Source: Pirellulaceae bacterium (GTDB taxonomy: Bacteria; Planctomycetota; Planctomycetia; Pirellulales; Pirellulaceae). From it: DNA of 49,752 bases. The position numbers were made by a program, and so were the translations under genes. Shown piece after piece: positions 1-8,275 of the stretch. Position 1 is the first letter of the stretch. Every line of letters starts with the position of its first letter. The notes below the pieces were generated by a model that made no database searches, was not told the origin of the DNA, and was given only the letters and a program-made list of their open reading frames with translations. The stretch spans positions 1 to 49,752 of the forward strand of contig JAKVCA010000037.1 of the NCBI GenBank assembly GCA_022448315.1, read 5' to 3'.

Positions 1-516
1 CAAGAGTCCATCACGCATCTTCTGTTGACGCTCGTATGCCGTCTGGTCAACAAACAGCAGGTCTTGCAAACGTCTCGCCAGTTGTCGATTTCCCGCGGAC
101 TTAAGCTCCTCGATGAACTGTTTTCGGTCTCGGATATCTGCTTCAAATTCTTCGGCAGTCGGCATGTCGACAAGCTGATTGACCTGCTCCGCAACCATGA
201 AGTGTCGGTGGTAGTAGAGCCTTGGCCAATGGACATTCGGGTCAGGAAATAGGTGACTTTCAGAGCGACCGTCTGGAAACGTGACTTCGTACCGGACCAG
301 GTGACTTGGCCCCGGGTTGGGAGCAAAAAAACGATAGCCATGGCCCAGGAAGCCGGCTTGCAAATAAGGGAGAAAGAGACTCTCCAGGTGGCGAGACAGG
401 TCACTTGCTGGAGGAGGCCCAGCAAGTGGGGCAGAAATGATCGCGATCAAATGGAGAAGTAGGAGGACTGACACCAACCGACGTCGTCCGATTCCCCAAG
501 GCTTGGCATCGATCAT
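1..516 (-). CDS. Partial conserved planctomycete membrane/secreted protein (FFAPNPGP type)
   Basis: The minus strand is open from an ATG at 516 to the window edge (172 codons), so the C-terminus is missing. The ATG has an AAGGA ribosome binding site about 7 nt upstream. Residues 13-32 form a hydrophobic membrane segment or uncleaved signal. Residues 63-78 contain FFAPNPGPSHLVRYEV, followed by a segment rich in Pro, His and Tyr (HWPRLYYHRHF) and a charged helical stretch. From memory, proteins with this motif are common in planctomycetes and often sit beside HTTM-domain (gamma-carboxylase-like) membrane protein genes; such a partner would lie off the left edge. Function is unknown. The plus-strand frames here are shadows. 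Confidence 0.75.
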   Translation of the reverse strand, partial: MIDAKPWGIGRRRLVSVLLLLHLIAIISAPLAGPPPASDLSRHLESLFLPYLQAGFLGHGYRFFAPNPGPSHLVRYEVTFPDGRSESHLFPDPNVHWPRLYYHRHFMVAEQVNQLVDMPTAEEFEADIRDRKQFIEELKSAGNRQLARRLQDLLFVDQTAYERQQKMRDGLL

Positions 517-614
517 GAAACAGTTCCTTGAAAAGGGAATGACCCGGTTCCACCACTCACCCAAACCAGAGGCAAAGCCGAGACCCCACATAGATAAATC
601 GGTCGGATTCAGCC

Positions 615-658
615 AAAAAAAAACCCTTTCGCTCCGAGTATGGAACGGAAGGGTTTTT
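615..658 (-). terminator. Rho-independent terminator of the TIGR03000 gene
   Basis: An A/T- and G/C-containing inverted repeat (arms about 617-633 and 642-658, with a few mismatches) is followed on the minus strand by a run of T. It lies about 50 nt downstream of the minus-strand TIGR03000 gene and 100 nt upstream of the next minus-strand gene, so it would separate the two transcripts. Confidence 0.75.
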
Positions 659-707
659 ACGGATTTTGAGGCGATGAACTCAACGCGTTGCTACGTGAAT
701 CGTCGCT

Positions 708-1700
708 TTACTTGCGGGCTGAGGCCAATTGTGCCGAATCAGAAATCGAAGCGAAATCAAAATCGATTTCTTTTTCGTCGCCTGCCTTCAAGTTGATCGT
801 CTTCTCTTGAGTGATCGTACGACCCTCCCGGTTCACGGACACTACGATGGCATAGTCTTGCCAGACCTGTCCGTTTTTGAGCTGACGGGTTAAAAACTGG
901 CGTACAGCACCCGAAGCCTTGGTCGACGCGCCACCCAAGGTGACCATCGCGTCTTCGGGAACATTGAGTGTCAACGAAGTAACCAATTCGTCTGTCGATC
1001 CAAAGTCAAATGCAATGGACTCGTCAGCACCGGCTCGAAGTTCAACCACTTGGCTCAACTCAAGCACTTCGTCTCCCTGATCCAACTCCGCACGAACCTC
1101 ATAGGTGTAGGTAGTGTTTGGTTTCAGGTTCCGAGACACATACCGGCGAATCTCACCGGGCGTGCTGGTCGGTTTGCCATTCACAAAGACTCGAGCTTGA
1201 GCGGGCAATTTGACCTCGAGACGAGCGGAGCTGTCTTCTGCAGGGGCTTCGGTCGCCGGTTGCTCTTCGGTTTCCGGTTTTTCGACTTGGATCGCAGGCG
1301 ACATACGTCGCATGTAAACCGAACCGCAAGATCCACCACTCGATCCGCCCGAAGATCCGTAAACTTTGTAGTGAGTTCCGCTGGATCCGCCGCTGCTGTT
1401 GTACCCACCGCTGCTGTGATGATGCAGGGCAGACTTCAACCGATGAATTTTCTGGTGCAGATGTGAGAACAGACCGGAGTGATGCCCACTCGAACCACCA
1501 CTGCTGTAATAACTACCGCTGGAACCTCCACTGCTGTGGTGGCTTCCGCTGGATCCGCCGCTACTGTAGTAGCCGCTTGAGCCGCCCGATGAGCCGCTGC
1601 CATGAGAGCCCCAACCGGCGGAAACCGACGAAGCTGTCATTGCCACAGCGAGAACAGGGCCCACGGCGAAGATCAAGCCCTTCGCAATTGATCGCTTCAT
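708..1700 (-). CDS. Secreted Gly/Ser/His-repeat protein with two TIGR03000 domains
   Basis: The start at 1700 was chosen over a start 11 codons upstream because GAGGAAA lies 6 nt before it and a signal peptide (residues 1-29, ending SSVSA) follows directly. Residues 30-125 are low complexity, with repeated SSGGSSG-type units mixed with Tyr and His pairs. Two similar domains of about 75 residues follow (about 159-234 and 241-318), each with a beta-rich 'RVFVNGKPT'-like core and a 'RRYVSRNL' / 'RQFLTRQL' segment. This matches TIGR03000, a domain I know only from planctomycetes. It is probably a cell-envelope protein; the biochemical role is unknown. A strong terminator follows. Confidence 0.85.
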   Translation of the reverse strand: MKRSIAKGLIFAVGPVLAVAMTASSVSAGWGSHGSGSSGGSSGYYSSGGSSGSHHSSGGSSGSYYSSGGSSGHHSGLFSHLHQKIHRLKSALHHHSSGGYNSSGGSSGTHYKVYGSSGGSSGGSCGSVYMRRMSPAIQVEKPETEEQPATEAPAEDSSARLEVKLPAQARVFVNGKPTSTPGEIRRYVSRNLKPNTTYTYEVRAELDQGDEVLELSQVVELRAGADESIAFDFGSTDELVTSLTLNVPEDAMVTLGGASTKASGAVRQFLTRQLKNGQVWQDYAIVVSVNREGRTITQEKTINLKAGDEKEIDFDFASISDSAQLASARK

Positions 1701-2078
1701 GAACACTTTCCTCAACCAAAATCTGACGAACAAGACGTCTGGAATCAGCCATCTCGGAAAACTTTGCTAAAACCGCTCAGTTTTCTGTTTCTGCTTAAAG
1801 TCTTTGATTTGCAAACTTAGCCTAGTTTGACTCATTGGTCCAACATAGTTGGGCGACTTTTTAATTCAAGCAGAATGGGGAAAGTTTGCAGCCAGTTGTT
1901 GGGCCGCCGTGTCCCTCAGTAGAGTTGGTACGAAATTTCGCGCGCCGCGAGTTCGAGTGAAGTGGAATTAACCCAGACACCCTCGTGGCCTACTTCGTAA
2001 GAATCTCGCTCCATCAACGCGGTTACGGCGGCGAGTTTAGAGAATCAATGGGTTGTCCAACCGTGATCGATGACGGAG
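1701..2078. other. Intergenic region upstream of the TIGR03000 gene
   Basis: No convincing gene was found. It must carry the promoter of the minus-strand TIGR03000 gene. A short inverted repeat (CAAACT / AGTTTG with a 6-nt loop) lies around 1815-1835 and could be a regulator site, but this is weak. The 64-residue minus-strand frame across 2045-2239 is a shadow of the next gene. Confidence 0.4.
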
Positions 2079-3323
2079 TTATTTTTCGCCGGGGCGTACA
2101 GAGCCTTTTTCCAGAGTAATGGCGTCGAACGTAATCGTTCCCGTCGCCCCAAACAGGCCAATGCGGATAATCCCTTCTTTCGCTTGGCGAGGAACAGCGA
2201 TGAGCTTTGCTTCTTCGTGCCAGTCTTGAGTTCCAACAAATGGACCTAGGAAGCCGACACCAAGATCACGTCGTTCCTCGTCGTAGAAAGAAATCGCCAA
2301 AAGGGGAACGTCTCCCTTTGATGGCCCTGGGAAGGTCAATTCTGATTTGACCTGGGCGGTCACTTTCAGTGACGCGACTTTCGAACCATCAACCGGGAAG
2401 CCTTGAAGCATGTGGGCGGCTCGTCCGACATCGTCGTTTTTGAATTCAACATAGCGTTCGCCTTGGGGAGCTTTCGCGTCGTCGACCAGTTTCGCCTGAC
2501 GCTCGTAATACCAACCCTGCACGAATCCATCGTCACCGATCGGCAATTCGAAATTGCCATTCAGAATGGAGGGGTTTGCCGGGTCGGGTTGAACCTGCCG
2601 CAACGATTCAGCTCGACCGGTCATGGGCACGAAGAGCGTGGGTCGAAGGACTTCAGATTCAAGCTTTCCATCTCGTTTTCGAAACAAGTACAAGCTCTGT
2701 TGGTAACGTTCTCCCACTGGAATGATCATCAGCCCACCTTCTGCAAGCTGGTCGATCAAGGGCTGTGGGACGCGCTCGGGCGAACACGTGGCGATGATCT
2801 TGTTGAAAGGCGCGTATTTCGGCCACCCTTGGAACCCATCGCCCACGCGGACATGGACATTGTCGTAGTCGAGTCGTTTGAGTGTTTTCGCCGCGTTCCT
2901 TCCCAGTTCTTCGACAATTTCAATCGTGTAGACCTGATCGACGATTTCCCCGAGCACGGCCGCCTGATAACCACTTCCGGTTCCAACTTCCAGGACTCGG
3001 TCCGTAGGTTGCGGGTCCAAACATTCGGTCATATACGCAACGATGAATGGGGAGGAGATGGTTTGTGCCTCTCCAATTGCGATCGCAGAATCGTAATACG
3101 CCTGTTTGCGATACTGTGACGGCACAAATTCATGACGGAGCGTATCGATCATCGCTTGAATGACGCGTTGATTCTTGATGCCACAAGTGATGATGTATTC
3201 GTCCACCATCTTTTTGCGGGCTGCGTCCCAAGAGGCCTTCGTTTGTCCGGTTGCAGAATTTGAACTCAGCCCAAGACAGATTGCCGCGATCAGGGCAAGG
3301 GTGCAAATCATACGATTGAGCAT
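2079..3323 (-). CDS. pcm: Exported protein-L-isoaspartate O-methyltransferase homologue with C-terminal beta-sandwich-like domain
   Basis: The start at 3323 is supported by AAGGAG 6 nt upstream and by a signal peptide right after it (residues 1-27, ending SATGQ). Residues about 35-245 form a PCMT domain: the pre-motif with IGEAQTISSPFIVAYMTE, SAM-binding motif I LEVGTGSGYQAAVL (111-124), and the later IIPVGERYQQSLYLF segment. PCMT methylates isoaspartyl residues in damaged proteins using SAM. Residues about 255-410 are an extra domain resembling a carbohydrate-binding or jelly-roll fold (ILNGNFELP ... GWYYER). Standard Pcm is near 210 residues and cytoplasmic, so the signal peptide and C-terminal extension are notable. 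The catalytic family is clear; the exported location is inferred. Confidence 0.85.
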   Translation of the reverse strand: MLNRMICTLALIAAICLGLSSNSATGQTKASWDAARKKMVDEYIITCGIKNQRVIQAMIDTLRHEFVPSQYRKQAYYDSAIAIGEAQTISSPFIVAYMTECLDPQPTDRVLEVGTGSGYQAAVLGEIVDQVYTIEIVEELGRNAAKTLKRLDYDNVHVRVGDGFQGWPKYAPFNKIIATCSPERVPQPLIDQLAEGGLMIIPVGERYQQSLYLFRKRDGKLESEVLRPTLFVPMTGRAESLRQVQPDPANPSILNGNFELPIGDDGFVQGWYYERQAKLVDDAKAPQGERYVEFKNDDVGRAAHMLQGFPVDGSKVASLKVTAQVKSELTFPGPSKGDVPLLAISFYDEERRDLGVGFLGPFVGTQDWHEEAKLIAVPRQAKEGIIRIGLFGATGTITFDAITLEKGSVRPGEK

Positions 3324-3716
3324 GGTGATCTCCTTCAACGAAGGTGGGCGTTCCCCTGGATTCTGGTTATGCCGATTTTCCGGAAACGGGGAGTTTCGAG
3401 GCCGGGGCACGGGGGTGAATACAATGCGGTTCACTTCCTGTTGATTTCGGTCAAGGTCAAGGAATCCTTGACCTCAATTCAGTCCGTTGAACCTTGGGAG
3501 GACTCGCGGGGTTAAACGGGGCCTCGTACACTAGGCACAGTATAGGACATGACTTAAAAGCACCCCATTTTCCGGTCGTGTTCCCCGTCAGAATCTTGAG
3601 TTAACCGTCAGAATCATCTTGACTTGCAATCGTTGTCGGTTCGCGATGATCCGTCGAGTGTTCTACTCGACAAACTTAAAACATGAACCTGTAGATCTAA
3701 TAGAGGTAAATCGATC
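3324..3716. promoter_or_regulatory. Divergent promoter region between pcm and the aldolase gene
   Basis: This 393-nt region drives two divergent genes. It holds an exact 11-nt direct repeat CCGTCAGAATC at 3585-3595 and 3605-3615, spaced 20 bp apart start to start (about two helical turns). It also holds a perfect 7-bp inverted repeat GTCGAGT/ACTCGAC at 3653-3671 with a 5-nt loop, 46 nt before the aldolase start. Both could be regulator sites for the plus-strand gene. No regulator gene is adjacent. Confidence 0.45.
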
Positions 3717-4514
3717 ATGAAGCCGAATCCTGTCAAACAAAAATTGAGGTGGGGTGAGGTGACCTATGGGACCTGGTTGACCATGGGTGACCTCTACGGA
3801 ACTCGGGTGTTGGCTCGAATGGGTTACGATTGGTTAACCCTCGATCTCGAACACTCAGCGATCGATTGGTCGCATGCCTCTGTCATTTTTGCCGCGATTG
3901 CAGACGCGGGGTGTGTCCCCCTCGCGCGAGTGCCTGAGGGTTCGCATCATTACATTAAACGAGTGCTCGATGCGGGTGCGTGGGGCATTGTTGTTCCCAT
4001 GGTGGACACCGTCGAGCAGGCCAAGGTTGCCATTGCAGCAGCCAAGTATCCCCCGATCGGAAACCGTAGTGTGGGGGGAGGCATGGCCAATCTGAATTTC
4101 AACGCGAGCAATCAGCAGTACTACGATCAGGCAAACGACGAGGTGATTGTCATTCTCCAAACGGAAAGCCCAACGGGTGTTGAGAATGCAGAGGAAATCT
4201 ATGCGTTGCCCGGTGTGGATGCGATCTTTATCGGGCCCAATGATTTGCGTTATCAAATGCGGGATTCCGACGGGACTTTTCCAACAGCAGAGGATCACGA
4301 GGCGATGGTCCAAAAAGTGATCGAGGTTGGAAAAAAGGTCGGAACTCCGACTGGCATTCACACCATGGCGCCAAGTGAAGCCTTGACCCGAGCTCAGCAG
4401 GGCATGCAGTTTCTGGCCATCGGAAGCGACATGATGTTTCTGTCGCAAGCTGCCCACAAGACGCTTCAGGAAGTCAAACCAGAGAGTGCTTCAAAAGGCT
4501 TGGCAAAATACTAG
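3717..4514 (+). CDS. HpcH/HpaI-family aldolase
   Basis: This 265-residue protein matches the class II HpcH/HpaI aldolase family (4-hydroxy-2-oxoheptanedioate and related 2-oxo-3-hydroxy acid aldolases), which cleave 4-hydroxy-2-oxo acids to pyruvate plus an aldehyde using a divalent metal. The key residues sit where expected, one position later than in E. coli HpaI: H46 (LDLEHS), R71 (LARVP), and metal ligands E150 (ILQTES) and D176 (IFIGPNDL). Length is typical. The start is ATG with AGAGG about 9 nt upstream. It stands alone, so the substrate cannot be told; a sugar-acid or aromatic catabolic role is possible. Confidence 0.9.
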   Translation: MKPNPVKQKLRWGEVTYGTWLTMGDLYGTRVLARMGYDWLTLDLEHSAIDWSHASVIFAAIADAGCVPLARVPEGSHHYIKRVLDAGAWGIVVPMVDTVEQAKVAIAAAKYPPIGNRSVGGGMANLNFNASNQQYYDQANDEVIVILQTESPTGVENAEEIYALPGVDAIFIGPNDLRYQMRDSDGTFPTAEDHEAMVQKVIEVGKKVGTPTGIHTMAPSEALTRAQQGMQFLAIGSDMMFLSQAAHKTLQEVKPESASKGLAKY

Positions 4515-4545
4515 ATGCGTGAAGATTCTGTCATTCGGTTGCCGA

Positions 4546-6231
4546 TCACTCGCTTGGGTCTTCAGCCGCATCTTGATTATTCGGAGAATCAAATTTCAGG
4601 CGAAAACATGCCGCCTGTCTCGCATTTCGCACCAGTAAGTAGTTGCCCCATAAACAGAGGTTGTTCCAGGTGGTTCCTGACAGGGCCGCAACGGCTTGCG
4701 AGGATACCGACTTTTCCTTGCTTGCTGGGATTAGAAAGAGATCGCCCGATTCACTCAACAGAATCAGATTTTTACCAACATTCAACAGTTGGCCGTGGCG
4801 ATATCGTTTACCTTTCCAAAGTCGGGAACCGTCTTTCAAATCGATACATTCAAGGATTCCATCATTTAAGCCAAATGCGACGTCATTGCGGACGATCGCG
4901 CTCGTCAATTTTGTGCGAAGGACCCGCGGGCTAGCCCATTCAGACTTGACCGATGAAACCCCTTCCTCGGAGTTTCGAATTTCCAGTAATTCTGCCCCGA
5001 GGCCGTACCCTTTACTTACCAGGAGATGATCCTCGTCGACCTGTTGCGGTTGGGAGGTATTGGAAGCCGTGTTGCTTGTGCCCGGCCGACTATGGGTCCA
5101 TTGTTGTTTGCCCGACTGCGGATCGTGTCCTGAGACTGTCGATTCATTGACAATTACAATTTGCCTTTGGCCATCAAGCGTCATGCCGACGGGAGAACTG
5201 TAACTGATCTGTTGGTCGCCGCCTTTCCAGACGATTTCTCCCGTCGTGCGATCATAAGCGATCAGGGATACGAAGTTCTGGTTGCGACCACCACCCGGCA
5301 CAATGACGAGGTTCTCTTCGACCCACGGACTGCCGGAGCGTCCCCATAGGATCGAGACGGCGTCATCCGCTCGCGTTGAATCGACGTCTTCAACCACGTT
5401 GCGTCGCCATAAGAGTTTCCCAGTTTCCAATTCCAGGCAAACCAGAATGCCAGTGGCACCCTGAGCGAAAACTTGGTCACCATCAATCGTCGGCGTGGCG
5501 CGAGGGCCAATTCCACCCAGCTCTTCGACATGGCGGGCCGTTTCAGTGTGAAACCAGATGACGTTACCCGAACGAATGTCGTAAGCAGTCACCAGTTCCT
5601 GATCACCCCGTTGCTCTTGCGTGAAAGCCAACCCGCGGGCCGCAGAGAATCCAGACCATCCTGCACCCACCTCCTTCGTCCAGAGAAGTTCCGGTGGGAA
5701 TTCTGACCACGAACTTAACTCAACATCTGGCAGAGTCCCTGATCGATCTGACCCCAACATCCCGCCAAACGGAGTTGATTTCGCGAACAGGTTTTCGGTC
5801 CGATTTCCGGCATCCCCTTGGACTTCGGGCAGCGCAAGCAATTGATCCGGGGCCAACATTCGAAGGCGTACGTTCAGCGAGAATAAATCGCCGCTGTGCT
5901 CGACCTTGAGCAAAAATGGGAGTGAGACGATCCCCAGAAAAACCAGTACTTTGGCCGGCCAACGGTAAACGCTGCCAAACAAGAACCAACGCATCCATGA
6001 AATCAGGGCGATAAGAATGAGTGGCAAGATGAGAATGTTCGAGAGCGCCCGACCGGCGAATGGAAAAAACTCGGCAATCCACTCCGCCTTCCACTGAACC
6101 AAAAACCCGAGAATCGTGACCACAAGGAGGACGCCGTAGAATCGACGGCCCGGTAGATAGGTTTTGGAGTTAACCGGGGATGTTGTCGCCAAGTTTGTTT
6201 CCGACGAGCTTTCGGCTGGGTTATCACTCAT
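4546..6231 (-). CDS. Membrane-anchored PQQ/BamB-like beta-propeller protein
   Basis: 561 residues. Three hydrophobic segments lie at about 32-48, 60-80 and 92-108. They are followed by a propeller-like region (about 180-540) with repeated 'D-x-x-[ST]-G-x-x-x-W' blade signatures such as AYDIRSGNVIW, CLELETGKLLW and AYDRTTGEIVW. Such blades bind PQQ in quinoprotein dehydrogenases, but most planctomycete members are pseudo-quinoproteins of unknown function. No catalytic dehydrogenase residues were recognised. The gene is convergent with the aldolase gene, with a 31-nt gap. The propeller is probably extracytoplasmic. Confidence 0.85.
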   Translation of the reverse strand: MSDNPAESSSETNLATTSPVNSKTYLPGRRFYGVLLVVTILGFLVQWKAEWIAEFFPFAGRALSNILILPLILIALISWMRWFLFGSVYRWPAKVLVFLGIVSLPFLLKVEHSGDLFSLNVRLRMLAPDQLLALPEVQGDAGNRTENLFAKSTPFGGMLGSDRSGTLPDVELSSWSEFPPELLWTKEVGAGWSGFSAARGLAFTQEQRGDQELVTAYDIRSGNVIWFHTETARHVEELGGIGPRATPTIDGDQVFAQGATGILVCLELETGKLLWRRNVVEDVDSTRADDAVSILWGRSGSPWVEENLVIVPGGGRNQNFVSLIAYDRTTGEIVWKGGDQQISYSSPVGMTLDGQRQIVIVNESTVSGHDPQSGKQQWTHSRPGTSNTASNTSQPQQVDEDHLLVSKGYGLGAELLEIRNSEEGVSSVKSEWASPRVLRTKLTSAIVRNDVAFGLNDGILECIDLKDGSRLWKGKRYRHGQLLNVGKNLILLSESGDLFLIPASKEKSVSSQAVAALSGTTWNNLCLWGNYLLVRNARQAACFRLKFDSPNNQDAAEDPSE

Positions 6232-7150
6232 GGATTCAATGGCCTCACCGGGGAATCGAAGCTTGATTTGTCCGTGGGTATCTCAGTCGAGGATCAGAAA
6301 ATGGGCTGTACGACCACCGCAATACACACTCCTCGGGTCATGGTAGTCATTAAAAGAAGCCGAGAGGGGGGAAAGTCGGAAAACGGCCGCCTTTTTGTCA
6401 CGTCGGGATAGGAGGGTGCGGACTCAAGATTTCGAGGCCTGAACCTTAAGTCCCGCGTGCATCTACAAGTCCTTGGGCTGCTTCGAGCCTCGAACTCAGG
6501 TAAACACTCGGCAGGTTCATGAGGACAGGCTTCCTGTTGGCCATCGGATTCGCTACGAAAAAACCGCGATTGCCCCCGTGGGAAGCAACCGCGGTCATTT
6601 TGAAAACCTCCGGCCAATGCAGCGATGGGAGTCGCTGGGAGAAAGGCGGGGATCGAGCGTGCTAAGCACAAGCCACTTGATGATCCTGGCCTACCCGAAA
6701 AAATGGTCCCTCAGCCGTATGAGCCAGAGGAAAGTTTCCAGACGTATCTGAGTACCTATCGTACTCTTGAGCAGTATCGACCGTGAACGGCGAAGACTTC
6801 ATCACAAAAATTCGTAATGCTGACGCCGACTCAACAGACAACTCTACCCCATGTTATCTCACGAGAGGTTCGAATTGTATGACTGTCTCGGGCTGAATCA
6901 TTGCAGGACAGCACCATAAATCAAGATTGATTTGTCAAATAGCCATCCCGAGCGAGTAAAACCCGATTGTTTGGGCCTGATCCCACCGCTGCACGGACGT
7001 GGAATACATGTCAGAATTTTGTCGAAATCTGGTCGAATTATTGTTCATGGATTGTCGGATTTGACGACATCAAGGTTCCTTCAAAGCGTAGGGCGGAGCA
7101 CCGCGTCCGGCCGATCACTCAAGAATGCACTGGAACTGTCGAGCTTCGTT
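6232..7150. other. Long intergenic region containing an isolated terminator
   Basis: About 920 nt without a convincing gene. Frames at 6294-6671 (minus) and 6932-7318 (plus) give low-complexity, Arg/Pro/Ser-rich translations without family resemblance, and the second runs into rsmG on the other strand. The region holds a well-formed minus-strand terminator at 6558-6595. It may carry the 3' end of the rsmG transcript or an unrecognised small RNA. Confidence 0.45.
6558..6595 (-). terminator. Rho-independent terminator (minus strand)
   Basis: An 11-bp stem with one imperfect pair (6563-6573 with 6585-6595, rich in GC) encloses an 11-nt loop and is followed on the minus strand by six T. No minus-strand gene ends close by; the nearest, rsmG, stops about 555 nt upstream in the direction of transcription. 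Confidence 0.7.
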
Positions 7151-7810
7151 TTACCTCTCTGCCGCACCTTCGGGCCAAATCTTCAAGATGACGCTCGTCG
7201 CGCCGGATTCGGGCATGGTGTACTCTGTCGCTTTACGAAGTTGCAGCCCCCCCATCAGTCCCTGAGCACGAGCCTCTCCGCGTTCGTCGACCCATCGGGG
7301 GCCCTTGATGGCCAGTAGGCGACCCGCTTCAAACCAATGTTCACTGAGCAAGTTCAGCAATTTTCGCAGCGGCCCCACCGCGCGAGCCACGACTGCATCG
7401 AAGCGGCTGTCTTCCAACCTTTCCTCGCCACGACCCTTGAAGACTTCGACATCCAAGCCCAGTTTTTGGACCATTTGCTCAACAGCTTCCGCCTTCTTGC
7501 CGACCGAATCGCAGACCACGACGGTGAGATCTGGCCTCAGGATCTTGAGAGGAATCCCCGGAACTCCACCCCCAGTCCCCAAATCCAGGACTTCCTCACC
7601 TTCGATCAGCAATTTGGAAAGTTCATAGGAATCCAGCAGGTCTCGTCCGACAAACTGTTCGGCCGTGGTATGCCGCGTCAAATTCATCTTCTCATTCCAT
7701 GACCACAAAGTTTCGGCATACTCGGCTAGTTGCATGGATTGTTGACGAGTCACCGGAATTTCCAGCTCGACGCAATGCTGCTGGATTTGTTGAGAGAGAG
7801 TTTCTGACAT
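7151..7810 (-). CDS. rsmG: 16S rRNA (guanine527-N7)-methyltransferase RsmG
   Basis: 219 residues, typical of RsmG/GidB. RsmG methylates N7 of G527 in 16S rRNA using SAM. Family motifs are clear: WNEKMNLTRHTT (38-49), DLLDSYEL (57-64), SAM-binding motif VLDLGTGGGVPGIPLKI (74-90), and AVVARAVGPLRKLL further on. The ATG start at 7810 fits the family N-terminus. In many bacteria rsmG lies near the origin with mnmG and parAB; none of these is seen here, so the gene is relocated. Confidence 0.95.
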   Translation of the reverse strand: MSETLSQQIQQHCVELEIPVTRQQSMQLAEYAETLWSWNEKMNLTRHTTAEQFVGRDLLDSYELSKLLIEGEEVLDLGTGGGVPGIPLKILRPDLTVVVCDSVGKKAEAVEQMVQKLGLDVEVFKGRGEERLEDSRFDAVVARAVGPLRKLLNLLSEHWFEAGRLLAIKGPRWVDERGEARAQGLMGGLQLRKATEYTMPESGATSVILKIWPEGAAER

Positions 7811-8275
7811 GCGGCTTTCGCTTCAAATCGGTAGGTCAACGAGTTGTGCCAAGAAGCCCGTTCGGCAAGTTGGTCAACAGCATAAGATGGGGGGCCGTCT
7901 GGCGATAGGCCGCGGATAGCCCAGTTCGAAGTCCTCAATCCGGTCGATAATTGACAAAAAACACGGTTTTCCCGAACTTGAGGGGCCTCATTTCAGCGGA
8001 ATGGACCTTGTATGAACAGACGCATTTACGATAATACTCGGTTTGATTTTGCCCTGATCCGACAACACCGGCCCCATCATTGGTCGATTTCGAAGATGGA
8101 AGGCAGACGATCCGTGGTGGTCCCACCCTGAAACTGGGGTTGGACGTTGACCGCCGTGTCTGTTACCACACCCGGAGCGCCGCTTGGGTAAAGGTGATAA
8201 CGCGATACAAATTCTGTACCCGATTCAACAAAGTCGAGAGTGGTGAGAAAAATGACCGCTCCGGAGGAAAGCTAA
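7811..8275. other. Divergent intergenic region between rsmG and the TIM-barrel gene
   Basis: About 465 nt carrying both promoters. No gene was recognised; the small minus-strand frames at 7750-7938 and 7935-8126 lack features. A seven-codon ATG frame at 8250 ends directly before the GTG start of the next gene, but this may be chance. Confidence 0.4.

Noticed and set aside
25-796. Three adjoining plus-strand frames at the left edge
   Set aside because: They overlap a minus-strand frame with a good ribosome binding site and a recognised motif, and they have Arg-rich, featureless translations.
2403-3119. 238-residue plus-strand frame inside the isoaspartyl methyltransferase gene
   Set aside because: Opposite strand of a confident gene; no family resemblance.
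6294-6671. 125-residue minus-strand frame
   Set aside because: Starts with TTG, runs through the terminator hairpin, and is Arg/Pro/Ser-rich without features.
6860-6890. GGTTCGAATT resembling a tRNA T loop
   Set aside because: Flanking bases do not form a T stem and no other arms are present.
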